Origin: CALNYS01 sp964639935
Lineage (GTDB): Bacteria; Planctomycetota; Phycisphaerae; Phycisphaerales; UBA1924
Assembly (NCBI GenBank): GCA_964639935.1
Contig: CAZXGT010000002.1
Span: forward strand, 20,282 to 84,281
Direction of reading: 5' to 3'
Length of the DNA: 64,000 nt
Position 1 is the stretch's first letter, and the number at the start of each line of letters is the position of its first letter. The position numbers were made by a program, and so were the translations under genes. The notes under the pieces are model-generated. The model was not told the DNA's origin. It made no database searches and saw nothing but the letters and a program-made list of their open reading frames with translations. Shown here piece after piece: positions 61,576 to 64,000 of this stretch.

Positions 61576-63999
61576 ATGCTTTCCTCCTACCTGCGGACCG
61601 CCATCCGCGCGATGCGCCGCCACGTCGGATACGCCCTGATCAACGTCGTCGGACTCGGCGTCGGGATCGCGGTCTGCCTGCTCATCACGCTCTTTGTCCA
61701 GCACGAGCTTCAGTACGACCGCTTCCACGAGAACGCCGATCAGATCTACCGGATCACGAGCGACTGGGGCGACATGGAGATGCCGGCGACGACCCTGCCG
61801 GCGGTCCGAACGATCACGGAGAACAATCCGTCGCTGACGGTCGCCCTGTTCCTGCAGTCCCAGGCCGTGGTCGGGCAGGAGAACCGGCGGTTCGACGAGC
61901 AGATCTTCGTCGCCCGCCCTCCGTTTCTCGACGTCTTTACCTTTCCAGCACAGCGCGGCGACGCGCGACAGGCGCTCACGCGGCCCTACACGGCGGCCGT
62001 GACCCCGGAGATCGCGGAGAAGTACTTCGGCGCGGACGACCCCATCGGCCAGACGATCGAGGTCTCCGGGGTGTACGGGACGAGCCAGACGCTCGACGTG
62101 ACGATCGAGAGCGTGCTGGAGCCGATTCCCGAGGCCTCGCACTTCCGTCCACAGATTCTCCTTTCGTGGGAGACGCTGAACGCGGCTTTCGACTTCGACG
62201 AGACGCTGGGCGACAGCTGGGGCAACAACAGCTTCCGGGCATACCTTCAGATTCCGGAGGGTGCCTCTCCCGATGCGCTCGCTGAACGGTTTACGGAGCA
62301 GGGCAAGGCCCGCGCGGGCAACTTCTGGAACGGCGCGACGCTCAAGCTCCAGCCGCTCACGTCGATCCATCTTTCCTCGAACATGGACCAGGAGCTTGAG
62401 GCCAACGGGTCGCTCACCTACGTTTACCTCTTCGCGGCGGTGGCGCTGTTCGTCCTCGTGCTCGCCTGCGTGAACTTCGTGAACCTGGCCACGGCCCGCG
62501 CCACCGAACGGGCCCGCGAGGTCGGCGTCCGCAAGACCGTCGGCGCTCTGCGGCGTCAGATTGCCGGTCAGTTTCTGGCGGAGGCGTTCGTCCTCTCGGT
62601 CGGCGGACTGGTACTGGCGCTGGGGCTGGCCTCCGCCGCCCTTCCCCTGTTTCAATCGCTCACGGGAATCGAGTTTGGCACCGGGGCGCTTCTGTCTCCG
62701 TTTGCCCTTACGGCGCTGGTCGTGATTGCGGTCGTGGCCGCAGTCGGCGCAGGGGGGTATCCCGCATTCGTCCTCAGCCGCTTCGACCCGGCCGTGGTCC
62801 TCGGCGGCAGCTCGCGAGGTGGCAGCTCGTCCGGCGGGTCGCCGACGCTTCGAAAGGGGCTCGTCGTCTTCCAGTTCGCCACCGCCGTGGTTCTAATTGC
62901 GGGAACGATCGTCGCGTACGGGCAGCTCGACTACCTGCAGAGCGCCCGTCTCGGGTTCGACCAGGAGCAGGTTGTCACGCTCCCCATGCCTCCTGCCCCC
63001 GAGTCCGCAATTCGGGCCTTCGAGACCTCCCTGGCGCAGCGGCCGGGCATCGTCTCCGTGTCTCAGGCCTCGGAGCCGCTTCCCAGCGAGTTGCTCTCCG
63101 GAAATAGCTTCGCGATCGACGGGCTCGGACTCCCGGAAGACGACCGGCACCCACTCCGGGTCGTCGCCGTCGACTTCGGGTTCTTCGAGACGCTCGGGGT
63201 GAAGCCGCTCGCGGGCCGCACCTTCGAGCGGAGCCGCGGCACCGACTCCTCCGCCGTCGTCCTGAACCGCGCGGCGCAGCAACTGCTTACCAGCGACTTG
63301 CCCTCCGGCCAGCGGTCCCTGCGCGATGTGATCGACCGGCAGCTCGTGGGAAGCGGCGGGTGGCCCGTCCCAAATCCGCGCGTGATCGGCGTGGTCGAGG
63401 ACTTCCATCTGGCAACGCTCCGCGAGCAGATGTCGCCGGTGGCGTTTTTCGTCTATCCGGGCATGCTCGACACCTACTACGCCCGCATCGAAGCCAATCG
63501 TACGGGAGCCGCCCTCGCGGATCTCGAGCAGACCTGGCAGCAGTTCTTCGACGTTCCGCTCGATGTGGCCTTCGCCGATCAGTCCTTCGCGTCCGCCTAC
63601 CGGGCCGAGCAGCAGCTCGGCACGCTCTTCAGCGTGTTCTCCGGCCTGGCGGTGTTCGTCGCCGTCCTGGGGCTCTTCGGGCTCGCGGCATTTACCGCCA
63701 AGCAGCGCACGAAGGAAATCGGCATCCGCAAGGCCCTCGGCGCCTCGGTGTCGCAGATCGTGGGGCTGTTGTCGAAGGAGTTTGCCGCCCTCGTGCTCGG
63801 CGCCATCGTCGTCGCCCTGCCGATCGCCTACGTCGCCCTGAGCCGCTGGCTGGGCACGTTCGCGTACCACATCGACCTCGGCGTGGGCGTCTTCCTGCTC
63901 GCCGGAGGCACCGCCCTCGCCGTGGCGCTCGTTACCGTGGGCACGCAGGCCCTCCGCGCCGCCCAGGTCGACCCCGCCCGGGTGCTGCGCAGTGAATGA
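61576..63999 (+). CDS. FtsX/MacB-type ABC permease, paralog 4
   Basis: 807 residues from ATG 61576; a longer in-frame extension upstream is spacer sequence. It opens MLSSYLRTAIRAMRRHVGYA and has TM1 at about 20-42 (VVGLGVGIAVCLLITLFV). The first periplasmic core includes TPEIAEKYFGADDPIGQTIE. Its second core differs most from the paralogs and has a Gly/Ser-rich linker (LGGSSRGGSSSGGSPTLR). The final TMs and the KEIGIRKALGASVSQIVGLL loop are intact. It ends 1 nt before the window edge, so whether the array continues is unknown. Confidence 0.87.
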   Translation: MLSSYLRTAIRAMRRHVGYALINVVGLGVGIAVCLLITLFVQHELQYDRFHENADQIYRITSDWGDMEMPATTLPAVRTITENNPSLTVALFLQSQAVVGQENRRFDEQIFVARPPFLDVFTFPAQRGDARQALTRPYTAAVTPEIAEKYFGADDPIGQTIEVSGVYGTSQTLDVTIESVLEPIPEASHFRPQILLSWETLNAAFDFDETLGDSWGNNSFRAYLQIPEGASPDALAERFTEQGKARAGNFWNGATLKLQPLTSIHLSSNMDQELEANGSLTYVYLFAAVALFVLVLACVNFVNLATARATERAREVGVRKTVGALRRQIAGQFLAEAFVLSVGGLVLALGLASAALPLFQSLTGIEFGTGALLSPFALTALVVIAVVAAVGAGGYPAFVLSRFDPAVVLGGSSRGGSSSGGSPTLRKGLVVFQFATAVVLIAGTIVAYGQLDYLQSARLGFDQEQVVTLPMPPAPESAIRAFETSLAQRPGIVSVSQASEPLPSELLSGNSFAIDGLGLPEDDRHPLRVVAVDFGFFETLGVKPLAGRTFERSRGTDSSAVVLNRAAQQLLTSDLPSGQRSLRDVIDRQLVGSGGWPVPNPRVIGVVEDFHLATLREQMSPVAFFVYPGMLDTYYARIEANRTGAALADLEQTWQQFFDVPLDVAFADQSFASAYRAEQQLGTLFSVFSGLAVFVAVLGLFGLAAFTAKQRTKEIGIRKALGASVSQIVGLLSKEFAALVLGAIVVALPIAYVALSRWLGTFAYHIDLGVGVFLLAGGTALAVALVTVGTQALRAAQVDPARVLRSE

Positions 64000-64000
64000 G

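Overview
The window is one GC-rich bacterial scaffold. Positions 1 to about 53,890 read as a single genome and look like a Planctomycetota bacterium, probably Phycisphaerae. That placement is inferred from protein style, not from a tree. The supporting features are a DEVD-box RNA helicase, many TPR, lipoprotein and PilZ proteins, a SpoIIE/RsbU-type phosphatase, and a nusA-infB-DUF503-rbfA run. LPS genes (lpxK, lpxA, kdsC) with alr show a diderm envelope with peptidoglycan. fliM and cheV show flagellar motility and chemotaxis.

Layout. 1-9.1 kb: mostly minus-strand genes for a TPR membrane protein, an RDD membrane protein, a lipoprotein, small conserved proteins, a cyclodeaminase-like protein, tRNA-Gly(GCC) and DsbD. 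9.2-21.2 kb: plus-strand fliM, then the transcription/translation block nusA-infB-ylxP-rbfA, an HhH-GPD protein, a large TPR lipoprotein and yebC. 21.3-36 kb: cheV, a glutathione peroxidase, a two-domain QueD-like protein, maf, lpxK, ASCH, nadC, HNH, purH, a BamB-like protein, ribE, lpxA, the phosphatase, DUF192, gluQ and phhB. 36-45.5 kb: clpC with a clear terminator, ispE-kdsC, PilZ, nadA, two tandem zinc-ribbon/membrane paralogs set among palindromic repeats, and the helicase. 45.5-52.5 kb: alr, a DASS transporter, mutY, an FNT channel and rpsA with its terminator. These are ordinary housekeeping genes; many adjacent genes overlap by 4 nt (ATGA or GTGA), which suggests translational coupling.

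From about 53.9 kb to the end the content changes abruptly. An unrelated secreted-protein gene runs without a stop into an FtsX/MacB-type ABC permease that has lost its first ~90-100 codons. Three more full-length paralogs follow in tandem. Such arrays are typical of Bacteroidota/Rhodothermota, and the spacers carry their own repeated inverted-repeat element. I read this as a chimeric assembly join or, less likely, a recent transfer. Inside this part, a run of 100 Ns at 58,867-58,966 is flanked by an exact 55-bp duplicate, so the gap is probably artificial (two contigs overlapping by one assembly k-mer). Gene content to the right of 53.9 kb should not be assigned to the left-hand organism without checking.

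The most interesting native signals are: -10-like hexamers 5-7 nt upstream of several start codons (apparent leaderless transcripts); the tandem zinc-ribbon/membrane paralogs with interspersed palindromes; a QueD-like protein with a degenerate extra domain; an HhH-GPD protein with a histone-H1-like tail; and a 36-codon ORF facing the rpsA terminator. I found no CRISPR array, prophage, transposase or clearly new defence system.
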